A stretch of 64,000 nt of DNA. It comes from JACQFK01 sp035644495 (GTDB lineage Bacteria > Planctomycetota > MHYJ01 > JACPRB01). A model generated the notes under the pieces. That model searched no databases. It was given only the letters and a program-made list of their open reading frames with translations, and was not told the origin of the DNA. The stretch spans positions 6,458-70,457 of the forward strand of contig DASQOM010000120.1 of NCBI GenBank assembly GCA_035644495.1, in the 5' to 3' direction. Position numbers and translations under genes: made by a program. The number at the start of each line of letters is the position of its first letter. Positions within the stretch are counted from its first letter, which is position 1. Shown piece by piece: positions 50,676-59,512 of the stretch.

Positions 50676-51023
50676 TCAGCGCTGGACGTGCGAGACGACA
50701 TAGAGCTCGATGCCCAGCCAGAGGCTGCGCGAATAGCGGAAGAACCAGAGGGGAAAGACGATGGAGAAGGCGGCCAGCGGCCACAGGAGCCAGGGCAGCG
50801 GAACCCGGTCGAGCAGCGGCAGCGCGACGGCGAGCAGGATCAGGGTGGTCACGCCGTAGTTGATGTACATCGCGCCGATGTAATAGCCCTGCTCGCGTTT
50901 GAAATCCAGGCCGCAGGACGCGCAGGCGTCGGGCATGGTGAGGAAGCGCGTGAACATCCGGCCTTCGCCGCACCTCGGGCAGCGAAGCCGCAGGCAGCGG
51001 CCCACGGTCAGCCAGAACCTCAT
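50676..51023 (-). CDS. DUF983 membrane protein
   Basis: 115 aa. The N-terminal CXXC pairs RLRCPRCGEGRMF and DACASCGLDFKREQGYY plus two or three helices (TTLILLAVALPLL; WPLAAFSIVFPLWFF) identify DUF983. Its ATG overlaps the OMP gene stop (ATGA), so the start is 51023 although the frame is open upstream. Role unknown; it ends the exporter operon. Confidence 0.82.
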   Translation of the reverse strand: MRFWLTVGRCLRLRCPRCGEGRMFTRFLTMPDACASCGLDFKREQGYYIGAMYINYGVTTLILLAVALPLLDRVPLPWLLWPLAAFSIVFPLWFFRYSRSLWLGIELYVVSHVQR

Positions 51024-52411
51024 GGCTCCCGCGACTCCCACCCGCCGCCCAGCGCCTTGTAGAGGGCCACGAGGTTCAGCGTCACGTCCGCCTGGCTGCG
51101 CGCCCGTTCGGCCTCGTTGATGTACGCCGCGCGCTGCGCGTCCAGCACGTCGATGAAGCTCGTCAGCCCCTTCCGGTAGAGGTCGTCGGCCAGTTCGACC
51201 GACTTCCGGTTCGCCGCGACCGCCTCCTCGAGACGGCGCAGGCGGTCGCCTTCGCGGAGATAGGCGACGAGCGCGTTCTCGACATCCTCGAGCGCGTTCA
51301 GCACCGATTTCTCGTAGAACGCCAGCGCCTGCTCCTGCTGCGCGTCCTGCACCGCGATCTGGGAGCGGATGCGGCCACCGGCGAAGATCGGCCAGCGGAT
51401 CGACGGACCCAGCGACCAGGCCCGGCTTTCCCATTTCAGGAAGTCCCCCGAGCTGAGGCTGTCCAGTCCGAAGGCGCCCGTCAGCGAGATCCGGGGATAA
51501 AGGTCCGCGGTCGCGATGCCGATCGCCGCGGTCGCCGCCGCCAGCCGGCGCTCGGCCTGGCGCACGTCGGGCCGGCGCAGCAGCAGCTCCGACGGCAGCC
51601 CCACCACCACGCGCGGCGGGGCGCCGGGGATGGGCCGCGTCGCCGCGAGCTCGGCCGTCAGCGCCTCGGGCGCCAGCCCGAGCAGCACGCTCAGGCGGTG
51701 GATCGTCTGCTTGAGCGCGGCCTCGACCTGGGGGATCGCCGCCTCCGCCGACGCCAGGAGCGCCTCGGCGCGGGAGACGTCCAGCGTCGTCGCCACGCCG
51801 GCCGCGAGCCGGGCCCGCGTGATCTCGACGGTGTCGCGCGCGGACGCCGCGTTCCTCCGGAGGACGTCGATCAGGAGCTGGTTGCCGCGGAGGCCGACGT
51901 AGTTGCGGGCCACCTCGCCCAGCAGCGTCACGAGCACCGCGCGACGGTTCTCGATCCAGGACTCATAGTCGGCGGTCGCGGCCTCGTAGCCGCGCTGCAC
52001 GGCGCCCCAGAGGTCGAGCTCCCAGGACGCGTCGAAGCCGGCCTTGTAATGGGTCGTATAGAGATCCGGCACCCCGAACTGGAGGGCGTTGGGACTCTGC
52101 CGGGCCCGCGTCACGGAGCCGCCCGCGTCGATCTCGGGCAGGGCCGCGGCGAACACGATGCCCATCTGCGCGCGGGCCTCGTTGACGCGGCCCACCGCGA
52201 TCCTCAAGTCGTGGTTCGACTTCACCGCGCGATCGACCAGGCGGTTCAGCTCGTCGTCGCCGAACAGGGCCCACCAGGTCGAGAGGTCGGCGGTCGCGGT
52301 GTCCGCCTTTTCGCCCCAGGCGGCGGGGGCCTCGGTCTTCGGGCGCTCGTAATCGGGCCCGACCGCGCAACCCGCGGCGAGCAGCAGGACGGCGACGGAA
52401 GTTCGCTTCAC
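51020..52411 (-). CDS. TolC/NodT-family outer-membrane efflux lipoprotein
   Basis: 463 aa with GTG start in a GTGA overlap with the HlyD-type gene; the longer open frame to 52894 is antisense-like. Lipobox LLLAAGC. NodT features: VGPDYERP, then two OEP repeats with LNRLVDRAVKSNHDLRIAVG and LRRPDVRQAERRLAAATAAIG, ending FIDVLDAQRAAYINEAERA. It forms the trimeric outer-membrane duct of the exporter. Confidence 0.92.
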   Translation of the reverse strand: MKRTSVAVLLLAAGCAVGPDYERPKTEAPAAWGEKADTATADLSTWWALFGDDELNRLVDRAVKSNHDLRIAVGRVNEARAQMGIVFAAALPEIDAGGSVTRARQSPNALQFGVPDLYTTHYKAGFDASWELDLWGAVQRGYEAATADYESWIENRRAVLVTLLGEVARNYVGLRGNQLLIDVLRRNAASARDTVEITRARLAAGVATTLDVSRAEALLASAEAAIPQVEAALKQTIHRLSVLLGLAPEALTAELAATRPIPGAPPRVVVGLPSELLLRRPDVRQAERRLAAATAAIGIATADLYPRISLTGAFGLDSLSSGDFLKWESRAWSLGPSIRWPIFAGGRIRSQIAVQDAQQEQALAFYEKSVLNALEDVENALVAYLREGDRLRRLEEAVAANRKSVELADDLYRKGLTSFIDVLDAQRAAYINEAERARSQADVTLNLVALYKALGGGWESREP

Positions 52412-53466
52412 GGCTTCGCTCCGTTCTTCACCTCGATGAAGACGTCCATCTGCTGGCCGACATACACGGGCAGCGCCCCGCTCGGGAAGCTGTAGACGGC
52501 CTGCATCACGCGGGTGTCGACGCGTTCGGTGGAGTCGCCGGTCAGCGAGCGCTTGGGCACGACATAGGGCTCGACGTACTCGAACTGGAGGGCGGTCTTG
52601 AGCTCGCGGTTGCCGCGCACGAAGGCGAAGGCGGCCGCCCCCTTCTGGAAGCGCCAGGCGTCGTTCTCGTCGACGTCGACGCGCAGATTCACCCGCTCCA
52701 GCGGGCCGAAGAGCACGAGCGGACTCTGGAGCGCGCCCGCGGGGGCGAATTCGCCGGCGCGGATATTGACCTGGAGGACCTTCCCCTTCGCGGGGGCGCG
52801 GACCACGAGCCGTCCGATCTCGGTGTCGGTCTGGTCCACCAGGGCCTGAGCCGCGGCGACCTCCGCCTCGGAGACCTGGATGTCGGCCTTCCACGACCCG
52901 GCCTTGAGCAGGATCAGCGCGGCCTTCGCCTCCGCGAGCCGAGCCTCCTGGGCCTGCACCGCGAACTTGCGGCGCTGGAGGTCCTCGACCGTGACCGCGC
53001 GCTTGTCGGCGACGCTTTCCCAGAGCGTGACCTGGTTCCTGAAGTCGGCGAGCTGGGCTTCCGCAGCGGCCACGCGCGACTCCGCCGGCGGCAGCTCCTC
53101 CGCGCGCGGCGCAGACTTGAGCCGCTCCAGCCGGGCCTTCGCCGAGCCGAGCGCGGTCTTCCGGACGGCGAGCTCGGCCCGCGTGTCCCGATCGTCGAGC
53201 TTGAACAGCGGCGCGCCCGCGGCGACGTCGTCGCCGACCTTCACGTTCACCTCGAGCACGAGGCGGGCGAGCGGCGCGCCGATGGCGACGTTGCGGTTCA
53301 TCGCCTCGAGGATGCCGGAGCCCGCGATATAGGTCGCGAAGGGTGGCCGCGCCGGATCCGCGATCGGCTGGGCGACGGGCGCCGGCTGGCTCCCCGCGGC
53401 CACGGTCACGATCGCGAACGCGGCGCCCGCCAGGGCGAGGACCGGGAGCAGGATGATTCGGAGCAT
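52408..53466 (-). CDS. HlyD-type periplasmic adaptor (membrane fusion protein)
   Basis: 352 aa. N-terminal anchor (LRIILLPVLALAGAAFAIVTV), split lipoyl domain (KVGDDVAAGAPLFKLDDRDTRAEL and LVVRAPAKGKVLQVNIRAGE), and a coiled-coil hairpin between (~110-210). It links the ABC permease to the TolC-like duct. SD GAGG 7 nt before the ATG. No Cys lipid site. Confidence 0.92.
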   Translation of the reverse strand: MLRIILLPVLALAGAAFAIVTVAAGSQPAPVAQPIADPARPPFATYIAGSGILEAMNRNVAIGAPLARLVLEVNVKVGDDVAAGAPLFKLDDRDTRAELAVRKTALGSAKARLERLKSAPRAEELPPAESRVAAAEAQLADFRNQVTLWESVADKRAVTVEDLQRRKFAVQAQEARLAEAKAALILLKAGSWKADIQVSEAEVAAAQALVDQTDTEIGRLVVRAPAKGKVLQVNIRAGEFAPAGALQSPLVLFGPLERVNLRVDVDENDAWRFQKGAAAFAFVRGNRELKTALQFEYVEPYVVPKRSLTGDSTERVDTRVMQAVYSFPSGALPVYVGQQMDVFIEVKNGAKP

Positions 53467-53475
53467 CTCGTCACC

Positions 53476-54189
53476 TCAATGAGACTTGGGCGGCGCCTTG
53501 GTCACTTCGACGATGCGGCCGTCGTCCATCGTCGCGATGCGGTCGGCGAACTCGAAAATGCGCGAGTCGTGGGTCACGATGATCAGGGACCGCCCCTCGC
53601 CCATGGCCACGTCCCGGAACAGTTCCATGACCTTGTGGCCGGTCTCGTGGTCGAGCGCGCTGGTGGGCTCGTCGCAGACGATGAGGCGGGGCTGGTGGAC
53701 GAGGGATCGCGCGATCGCGACGCGCTGCTGCTGGCCTCCGGAGAGCTGCGACGGCAGGGAATGGCCGCGGCCCTTGAGGCCGACCCGCTCCAGCATGTCC
53801 GAGGCGCGCTCGACGGCTTCGCGGCGGGCGACGCCCTTGATGAGGAGCGGGATCGCGGCGTTCTCCGCGGCGGTGAGCGTGGGGAGCAGGTTGAAGGCCT
53901 GGAAGACGAAGCCGATATGGTCGCCGCGGTAGCGGACGCGGTCGCGGTCGCGCATCGCCTTCATGTCCTGGCCGAAGACGTGGCAGGAGCCGGCGTCCTG
54001 GTCGAGGATCCCGGCGACGATGGAGATGAGGGTGGTTTTTCCGCAGCCCGAGGGCCCGACGAGCATGAGCAGCTCGTCGGAGGAGACCTCCAGGTCGACG
54101 CCCCGGAGGGCCGTGACTTTCGAGTCGCCGCTGCCGTAGGTCTTCGTGATCCCGGACAGCTCGACGGCGAGTTCCTGTGCAACTTCCAT
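53476..54189 (-). CDS. ABC exporter ATP-binding protein (DevA/MacB-type)
   Basis: 237 aa. Walker A GPSGCGKTT, signature LSGGQQQRVAIARSL, Walker B LIVCDEPTSALD, H-loop VTHDSRIFEFADRI. The group with DevA/YbhF-like exporter ATPases fits the neighbours. SD GGGGTGA precedes the ATG. Third gene of the TetR-permease-ATPase-HlyD-OMP-DUF983 operon. Confidence 0.93.
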   Translation of the reverse strand: MEVAQELAVELSGITKTYGSGDSKVTALRGVDLEVSSDELLMLVGPSGCGKTTLISIVAGILDQDAGSCHVFGQDMKAMRDRDRVRYRGDHIGFVFQAFNLLPTLTAAENAAIPLLIKGVARREAVERASDMLERVGLKGRGHSLPSQLSGGQQQRVAIARSLVHQPRLIVCDEPTSALDHETGHKVMELFRDVAMGEGRSLIIVTHDSRIFEFADRIATMDDGRIVEVTKAPPKSH

Positions 54190-54192
54190 GCG

Positions 54193-55350
54193 TCACCCCT
54201 TGAAGACGATCGCGGGTTCGAGTCGGATGACCTTGATCAGGCTGAGCAGGGCGGCGAAGGTGCAGATCACGGCGATGGCCCCGCCCGTGCCGCAGAGGAT
54301 CTGCCAGGGGAGCCGGAACGCCAATTCGGTGTTCGTGCCGACCGCGCGGCCGAACATCGCGGCGAGGCCGGTGCCGAAGCCGTAGCCGATGCCGCCGACC
54401 AGGAGGGCCTGGAGGACGACCATGACGAGCAGGGTCCCGTTCGTCGCGCCCATCGCCTTGAGCGCGGCGAAGTGCTTGAGGTTCTCGAGCGTGAAGTTGT
54501 AGAAGGTCTGGCCCGCGATGGCGGTACCGACGAGGAAGCCGAGGAGCACGGCGATCCCGAAGTTGATCGGGATGCCTGTGTACTTCATGAAATAGCTGAT
54601 CGTCAGGCTCTCGAACTCCGGCTTCGTATAGGCGGCCAGCGTCGTGCCCTTCGCGATCCGGGAGGCGAGCTCCTTCGGGGTGATGCCCGGCCTGGCCTTC
54701 GCCTGGATGAAGGAGAGCAGCTTCCGCTCCATCGGCGCGAACGTCGTCGCGCGGGTATAGGTCGTGTAGACGACGGGCTGCGACTGGAAGGTGCGCGAGA
54801 CGCGGCAGATGCCGACGACGACCGCGCGGTGGTCGTTGAGCTCCACCGTGCTGCCGACCTTGAGCGGGATCGCAATCCCGTCGGGGCCTTTCCTGGCGAG
54901 CTTGCCCTTCGCGCCCGCCTCGTCGATGATGACGCCGTCGGCGCGGCGCAGGTCCGCCAGGGCCCCCTCGATCATCGTCGCGGGTCCGCCGATCAGGGTC
55001 GCGTCGTCGAGCCCGACGACGTTGCAGGCCTGGAAGTTGCCGTTGTCGAGCCGGGCCTTGAGGATGCCCTTGTAGAGGGGGACGGCCCACTCGACGCCTT
55101 CGATGCCGCGGACGCGGAGCAGCTGGGTGTCCTGCAGGGGCTTGATGTCGTCGACGAACTGGACCTTGGGGTCCATGACCCAGACGTCGGCCAGGGCAGA
55201 GTCGGTGATGAAGCCGTAGGTCCGGGTCATGAGGCCGACGAAGATCGCCATCTGCTGGGTGATGAGGAACGAGGCGAAGGTGAGGCCCATGACGATGCCG
55301 AAGTATTTGCCGCGGTCGCCGGTGAGCATGCGGAGGGCAACGTAGATCAT
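54193..55350 (-). CDS. ABC exporter permease, DevC/FtsX type
   Basis: 385 aa from the ATG at 55350 that overlaps the tetR stop (ATGA); the frame is open further upstream. One N-terminal helix (FGIVMGLTFASFLITQQMAIFVG), a periplasmic domain (~45-260) and three C-terminal helices (FGIAVLLGFLVGTAIAG; LLVMVVLQALLVGGIGYGFG; GAIAVICTFAALLSLI). LKHFAALKAMGATNGTL is the FtsX-domain loop. Works with the ATPase, adaptor and OMP encoded next. Confidence 0.9.
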   Translation of the reverse strand: MIYVALRMLTGDRGKYFGIVMGLTFASFLITQQMAIFVGLMTRTYGFITDSALADVWVMDPKVQFVDDIKPLQDTQLLRVRGIEGVEWAVPLYKGILKARLDNGNFQACNVVGLDDATLIGGPATMIEGALADLRRADGVIIDEAGAKGKLARKGPDGIAIPLKVGSTVELNDHRAVVVGICRVSRTFQSQPVVYTTYTRATTFAPMERKLLSFIQAKARPGITPKELASRIAKGTTLAAYTKPEFESLTISYFMKYTGIPINFGIAVLLGFLVGTAIAGQTFYNFTLENLKHFAALKAMGATNGTLLVMVVLQALLVGGIGYGFGTGLAAMFGRAVGTNTELAFRLPWQILCGTGGAIAVICTFAALLSLIKVIRLEPAIVFKG

Positions 55351-56003
55351 CGCGGGCCGCCTTTCCTCTTCGGAGTTCCCAGAGCCCGGATGCCGGCGAT
55401 GGAGAAGGTGACGATGTGATCCGCGAGCGCGTCGAGATCGCGGAGGTCGGGCAGGGCGCCGTCGAGCCGCTTGATAACGGGCGCACAGTGCTTGTAGAAG
55501 AGGCACTGGCCGACGACGCTCTTGGCGGCGCGCTGGACCTGGACGATGCCGGCGCCGGGCCCGGCGAGGACCTTGATGATCGCGCAAAGGCGGCCGTAGA
55601 GGGGGCGGATCATCTGCTCGACGATGCGGTCCAGGGCGGCGGTGGGCTCGATCATTTCGCGGGCCATCATCTTGCCGTGCACGGCCTGGTGGCCCTTGTC
55701 GAAGACGCGGAGCAGGAAGGCGCGGACGAAGGCGTGGAGCTGATCTTCCGGGGTCGCGGCGCCGGAAAGTCCGCCGTGGTGCGGATGCTTGAGGAAGGAT
55801 TCCTTGGCGTAGTGCTGGAGGACGGCGGTGTAGAGGCCCTCCTTGTCGCCGAAGTAGTAATTGACGGCGGCGAGGTTGGCGCCGGCGCGGGTGACGATGT
55901 CGCGGACGGTGGCGGCGCGGAAGCCGGCCTCGGAGAAGACGGCGCCGCCGGCCTCGAGGAGGCGCTCGCGGGTGTCGATCGCCGGGTCCGCGGTCCGGGT
56001 CAT
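55347..56003 (-). CDS. TetR-family repressor, CerR/YbiH subgroup
   Basis: 218 aa. The HTH reads RERLLEAGGAVFSEAGFRAA then TVRDIVTRAGANLAAVNYYF and GDKEGLY; the C-terminal part fits the DUF1956/CerR group that controls ybhGFSR-type exporters. It heads the exporter operon and should repress it from the TGAAAC-N4-GTTTCA operator just upstream, with an unknown inducer bound by the C-terminal domain. Confidence 0.92.
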   Translation of the reverse strand: MTRTADPAIDTRERLLEAGGAVFSEAGFRAATVRDIVTRAGANLAAVNYYFGDKEGLYTAVLQHYAKESFLKHPHHGGLSGAATPEDQLHAFVRAFLLRVFDKGHQAVHGKMMAREMIEPTAALDRIVEQMIRPLYGRLCAIIKVLAGPGAGIVQVQRAAKSVVGQCLFYKHCAPVIKRLDGALPDLRDLDALADHIVTFSIAGIRALGTPKRKGGPR

Positions 56004-56015
56004 CGGCCCTCCGGG

Positions 56016-56048
56016 TGAAACTATGGTTTCAAACGTCTGTATTAAACA
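56016..56048 (-). promoter_or_regulatory. Likely TetR operator and promoter of the exporter operon
   Basis: TGAAACTATGGTTTCA (56016-56031), an inverted repeat with 6-bp arms, sits between a -10-like TTTAAT (minus strand, 56043-56048) and the tetR start, in an A+T-rich spot. It is well placed for autorepression. SD GGAGG lies just before the ATG. Confidence 0.6.
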
Positions 56049-56107
56049 GGCATTTCACAGAAAGGCAAGCGGAAAATGGAGGGGTCGGCGGGCGGGTGCG
56101 GCCGGGT

Positions 56108-57043
56108 CTAGGAAAAGAACTGGCCGACCTTGGGCTGGTAGCCGTTCACGAACTCCGCGGCCGTCATCCGCCGCTTGTTCTCGGGCTGCAGCTCGAGGAT
56201 CGTCACGTCCCCGTCCGCGCAGGCCACCTTGAACGACTCGTCCACGGAGAGGATCGAGCCCGGCCGGTGGTCGGGCTTCTGCGGGTAGCGCGTCCCCTTC
56301 ACCTTGTGGATCACCACCCGCTGCTTGCCGCCGAGGAACGTGAAGGCGCAGGGATAGGGGATCAGCGCGCGCACGAAGTTGTGGATCTTCGCGGCCGGCT
56401 TCCGCCAGTCGATGCGGCCGTCGTTCTTCTCGAACTTCTTGGCATAGGTGGCCTCGCGCTCGTCCTGCGGCACCTCGATCTGCTGCCGCTCCTGGATCTT
56501 GGTGATCACGTCGACCAGCAGCTCGGCGCCCACCTGCGAGAGCTGGTCCTCGAGCTCGGGGGTCGTCGCCTCCGGCGGCACCGGCACCCGCGTAATCCCC
56601 AGGATCGGGCCCGCGTCCATCTTCTCCACCACCTTGACGATGCAGACGCCCGCGAACGGGTCGCCGTTGAGCAGCGCCCGCGCCACCGGCTCCGGCCCGC
56701 GATGCTTCGGCAGCAGCGAGGGATGGATGTTCAGCACGTAGTAGCGCGGCATCGACAGGATGTCGTTGCCGAGCTTCTGCCCGTACGCGACGACGACGAT
56801 GACGTCCGGCGAGAGCGCCCGCAGCTCGCGGATGAACTCGTACTCGTTGCAGTTCTCCGGCTGGAAGAGGTGGATTCCCTTCGCCTCCGCGACCTCCTTG
56901 ACCGGACTCTTGTGGATCTCCTGGCCGCGGCCCGCCGGCCGGTCCGGCTGCGTCACGACCGCCATCAGCCGGTGCTCCGACGCCAGCAACTTCTCGACGG
57001 CCGGGACCGCAAAGCCCGACGTCCCGAAGAAGACGATGTTCAT
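56108..57043 (-). CDS. fmt: Methionyl-tRNA formyltransferase
   Basis: 311 aa. IVFFGTSGFAVPAVEKLL; catalytic Asn105-His107 in NIHPSLLPKHRG and Asp143 in KMDAGPI; C-terminal domain with FVRALIPYPCAFTFLGGKQ. Loop residue choices differ slightly from E. coli (PKHRGPEPV for PRWRGAAPI). It formylates initiator Met-tRNA. Its ATG overlaps the stop of the oxidoreductase gene (ATGA). def is not in the window. Confidence 0.93.
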   Translation of the reverse strand: MNIVFFGTSGFAVPAVEKLLASEHRLMAVVTQPDRPAGRGQEIHKSPVKEVAEAKGIHLFQPENCNEYEFIRELRALSPDVIVVVAYGQKLGNDILSMPRYYVLNIHPSLLPKHRGPEPVARALLNGDPFAGVCIVKVVEKMDAGPILGITRVPVPPEATTPELEDQLSQVGAELLVDVITKIQERQQIEVPQDEREATYAKKFEKNDGRIDWRKPAAKIHNFVRALIPYPCAFTFLGGKQRVVIHKVKGTRYPQKPDHRPGSILSVDESFKVACADGDVTILELQPENKRRMTAAEFVNGYQPKVGQFFS

Positions 57044-58173
57044 ATGACGTTGGTCTCGAGATTGGGGGAGCCTTCCTTGAACCGCGACAGGCGGAGCGGA
57101 GTCAGATCCATCGAGGGACGGCCGGTCGTGAGGAGCTCCGCCACCAGCATCCCCGTCGCCGGCGCGTGCATCACGCCGTGGCCGCTGAATCCGCAGGCGG
57201 CCCACCAGCCCGGCTCGCCCGCGGAACCGATGATCGGATGGTTGTCCGGCGTCACCTCGTAGAGCCCTCCCCAGCCCGTCCGGATCCGCGCATTCTCCAG
57301 CGCCGGCACCCGACCCATCGCCAGCTCCGCCACCTTCTCCAGGAATCCATAGTCCGCGTTCTCATTGAAACTCGAGGGCTCGTCCTTGTCCGCCTTCCCG
57401 ATCAGCAGGCCGCCCGACTCGCTGTGCAGGTACACGCCCGTCGTGTAATCGATCGTCATCGGGATCGGGTGAGGGAACTCCGGCATCGGCTCCGTCACGA
57501 AGCACTGGCGCCGCACCGGTTTCACCGGGAGCTCCAGCCCGAAGACCTGGCCCAGCCGCCCCGAGTACGCCCCCGCCGCGATCACCACGTTCTCCGCCGC
57601 ATAGGACCCCGTCCGCGTCCTCACCGTCCGCCCCTCGCGCCCCGTCACTTCCTCCCGGAAGAAGAACGACACCCCGAGCTCCCGCGCCTTCTTCTCGTAG
57701 CCCGCCACGAAGTCGGCGGGCGACGCATACCCGTCCCGCCCGTGGAAGATGCCGCCCAGCAGGTCGTCGCTCCGCACGTACGGGGCCTTCTTCTCCACCC
57801 CCGCCCGGTCCAGCAGCTCGATCTTCAGCCCCTGGCTCCGCTGCACCGCCGCATTCGCCTCGAACAGGCGCAGCTGCCCCGGAGTCGACGCCATCCACAG
57901 GTAGCCCGCCTGGATGAACGGCGCCGCCACCCCCATCTCCTTCTCGAAGCGCTCGAATCGTTCGATCGACAGGCGCGACAGCTCGACGTTCACCGGGCTC
58001 GAGAACTGCGCCCGGATCCCCCCCGCCGCCTTCGCCGTCGATCCGAGCCCCGCCGCGGATTCCTTCTCCAGGACGGCGACGCTCGCCTTCCCGCCGCGCG
58101 CGAGGTGGTACGCGATCGAGGTCCCAATGATCCCCGCGCCGATGATCACCACGCCGAACCGCTGATCCGCCAT
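57040..58173 (-). CDS. FAD-dependent amine/amino-acid oxidoreductase (sarcosine-oxidase beta-like)
   Basis: 377 aa DAO-fold enzyme. FAD motif GVVIIGAGIIGTSIAYHLAR; GLGSTAKAAGGIRAQFS; later VIAAGAYSGRLG, GWGGLYEVTPDNHPIIG and ACGFSGHGVMHAPATG. It probably oxidises a secondary amine or amino acid (sarcosine, proline, glycine-like); the substrate is unknown. Upstream TTGAAA-16-TAGAAT is divergent from the ridA promoter. ridA next door fits with removal of reactive imines made by such oxidases. Confidence 0.88.
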   Translation of the reverse strand: MADQRFGVVIIGAGIIGTSIAYHLARGGKASVAVLEKESAAGLGSTAKAAGGIRAQFSSPVNVELSRLSIERFERFEKEMGVAAPFIQAGYLWMASTPGQLRLFEANAAVQRSQGLKIELLDRAGVEKKAPYVRSDDLLGGIFHGRDGYASPADFVAGYEKKARELGVSFFFREEVTGREGRTVRTRTGSYAAENVVIAAGAYSGRLGQVFGLELPVKPVRRQCFVTEPMPEFPHPIPMTIDYTTGVYLHSESGGLLIGKADKDEPSSFNENADYGFLEKVAELAMGRVPALENARIRTGWGGLYEVTPDNHPIIGSAGEPGWWAACGFSGHGVMHAPATGMLVAELLTTGRPSMDLTPLRLSRFKEGSPNLETNVI

Positions 58174-58243
58174 GAACGTGTGGCTATTCTACGTTGCCCG
58201 CCCCCGCTTTCAACGTTATCATGGCCGCCCGGAGGACCGTCCC

Positions 58244-58627
58244 GTGCCCAAGAAAATCGTCTCCAGCGACCGCGCCCCCAAGGCCATCGGCCCCTACTCC
58301 CAGGCCGTCGATGCCGGCGACCTCGTCTTCTGCTCGGGCCAGATCCCGCTCGACCCCGCCGGCGGGCAGATTGTCGGGCCGGGCGATGTCGTCGCCCAGA
58401 CCGAACGCGTCCTCCAGAACCTCGCCGCAGTCCTCCAGGCCGCCGGCCTCACCCTGGGCCACGTCGTCCGCACGACTGTCTATATGACCGACTTGGCCGA
58501 GTTCGCGAAAATGAACGAGGTCTATGCTCGCCACTTCGCTACCGAGCCGCCCGCGCGCTCCACGGTCCAGGTCAGCGCCCTCCCCCGGGGCGTCCGCGTC
58601 GAAATCGACGCCATCGCCAGGCGCTAG
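58244..58627 (+). CDS. ridA: RidA enamine/imine deaminase
   Basis: 127 aa with a GTG start; SD GGAGG lies 8 nt upstream, and TTGCCC-17-TATCAT (hexamer 58217-58222) precedes it. KAIGPYSQAVDAGDLVFCSGQIP and the end PARSTVQVSALPRGVRVEID are canonical, with the conserved Arg. It hydrolyses reactive 2-aminoacrylate-type imines, fitting the divergent amine oxidase. Confidence 0.95.
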   Translation: MPKKIVSSDRAPKAIGPYSQAVDAGDLVFCSGQIPLDPAGGQIVGPGDVVAQTERVLQNLAAVLQAAGLTLGHVVRTTVYMTDLAEFAKMNEVYARHFATEPPARSTVQVSALPRGVRVEIDAIARR

Positions 58628-58629
58628 TG

Positions 58630-58649
58630 TTCCTACCCGAAGGTAGGAA
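58630..58649. promoter_or_regulatory. Inverted repeat upstream of the sigma-54 promoter
   Basis: TTCCTACC-CGAA-GGTAGGAA, perfect 8-bp arms, centred about 72 bp upstream of the -24 GG and ~97 bp before the predicted start. Well placed as an enhancer-binding-protein site. It begins 3 nt after ridA, so a termination hairpin is the alternative, though no T tract follows. Confidence 0.5.
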
Positions 58650-58709
58650 TCCCCCCTCCCCGTCTACGGTTCTGTACCTGCCGAACCCCCTGTTCCCAAG
58701 GGATCCCCG

Positions 58710-58726
58710 TGGCACGGGCTTTGCTT
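58710..58726 (+). promoter_or_regulatory. Sigma-54 (RpoN) promoter
   Basis: TGGCACGGGCTTTGCTT matches the consensus TGGCACG-N4-TTGCW at every defined base, with the GG and GC at the required spacing. It predicts a start near 58736, 28 nt before the NIL gene ATG with its SD. The only strict match I found. Confidence 0.85.
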
Positions 58727-58763
58727 CCCTTCCAGGGTGGCATTCAGTGCAGGAGAACGAACG

Positions 58764-58997
58764 ATGGCCCCGAAAGAGGCGACCCCGGATCCCGTGCGGA
58801 TGGAACTGAGATTCCCCAGCGCCGGCATCGCGGGATCGTGTCTCGAGGGGCTCTCGAGGATCCCCGGGGTGCTGCTGAACATCCTCCGCGGCCGGGTCAC
58901 GGCCCGCGAGGCGGTCTATGAGGTCGAGCTGAGCGGGCGGGGAGCGGGCGTCCGACAGGCGATCTGGAGTCTCCGGGCCGGGCCGTTCTGCCCGTAG
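58764..58997 (+). CDS. Second NIL-domain-like small protein, sigma-54 controlled
   Basis: 77 aa; SD AGGAG 8 nt before the ATG. VRMELRFPSAGIAGSCLEGL, GVLLNILRGRVTAREAVYEV and ELSGRGAGVRQAIWSL follow the NIL/ACT-like pattern seen in the protein at 28328, though diverged. Probably binds a small ligand. Followed 42 nt later by the CBM48 gene, likely in one sigma-54-dependent operon. Confidence 0.65.
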   Translation: MAPKEATPDPVRMELRFPSAGIAGSCLEGLSRIPGVLLNILRGRVTAREAVYEVELSGRGAGVRQAIWSLRAGPFCP

Positions 58998-59039
58998 TAG
59001 TCCCTGGAGAGAGCGGGTATTTCCCGAAGAGGAGCCATC

Positions 59040-59348
59040 ATGGCGAAGAAGTTCAAGGAACCGGTCGTCACCGTCGTTGCCGCCTCGACTCTGAAGAAGG
59101 TCCCCCTCAAGGTGAAGCTGCAGGGGGCCAGGGAGGTCGTCCTCACGGGCGACTTCACCCAGTGGTCCAAGGACAAGGTCCGGCTGACCCCGACCGCCGG
59201 CGGCGAATGGATCACCGTGCTGGAGCTCGTTCCGGGCGAATATCAATACCGGCTGATCGTCGACGGTGAATGGCGCGACCATCCCGACGCTCCCAAGCGC
59301 ATCGGCAATCCGTTCGGCACCCAGAACTGCGTGCTGACCGTCGCCTGA
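59040..59348 (+). CDS. Stand-alone CBM48 (AMPK-beta-like) glycogen-binding protein
   Basis: 102 aa; SD GAGGAG 6 nt before the ATG. The CBM48 / isoamylase-N pattern is clear: VLTGDFTQWSKDKVRLTPTA, GEWITVLELVPGEYQYRLIV, then DGEWRDHPDAP and GTQNCVLTVA. It has no catalytic domain, so it may target a partner enzyme to glycogen. Its place under a sigma-54 promoter suggests nutrient control (for example nitrogen/carbon balance). Confidence 0.83.
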   Translation: MAKKFKEPVVTVVAASTLKKVPLKVKLQGAREVVLTGDFTQWSKDKVRLTPTAGGEWITVLELVPGEYQYRLIVDGEWRDHPDAPKRIGNPFGTQNCVLTVA

Positions 59349-59512
59349 CAGGATTGGCCCCCGTTGCAATCCCCGGTCCCGTATGTTAAGAGAGAGGGGT
59401 TCTCGGGAGCGGTTTCACCTTTGCCCCTGATCCTGCGGATAAGACGTATCCCCGGAATCACCGGCAAACCCCGTCTCCCGGACGCGTTCCGGCTTTCATT
59501 GACGGGGACCGC

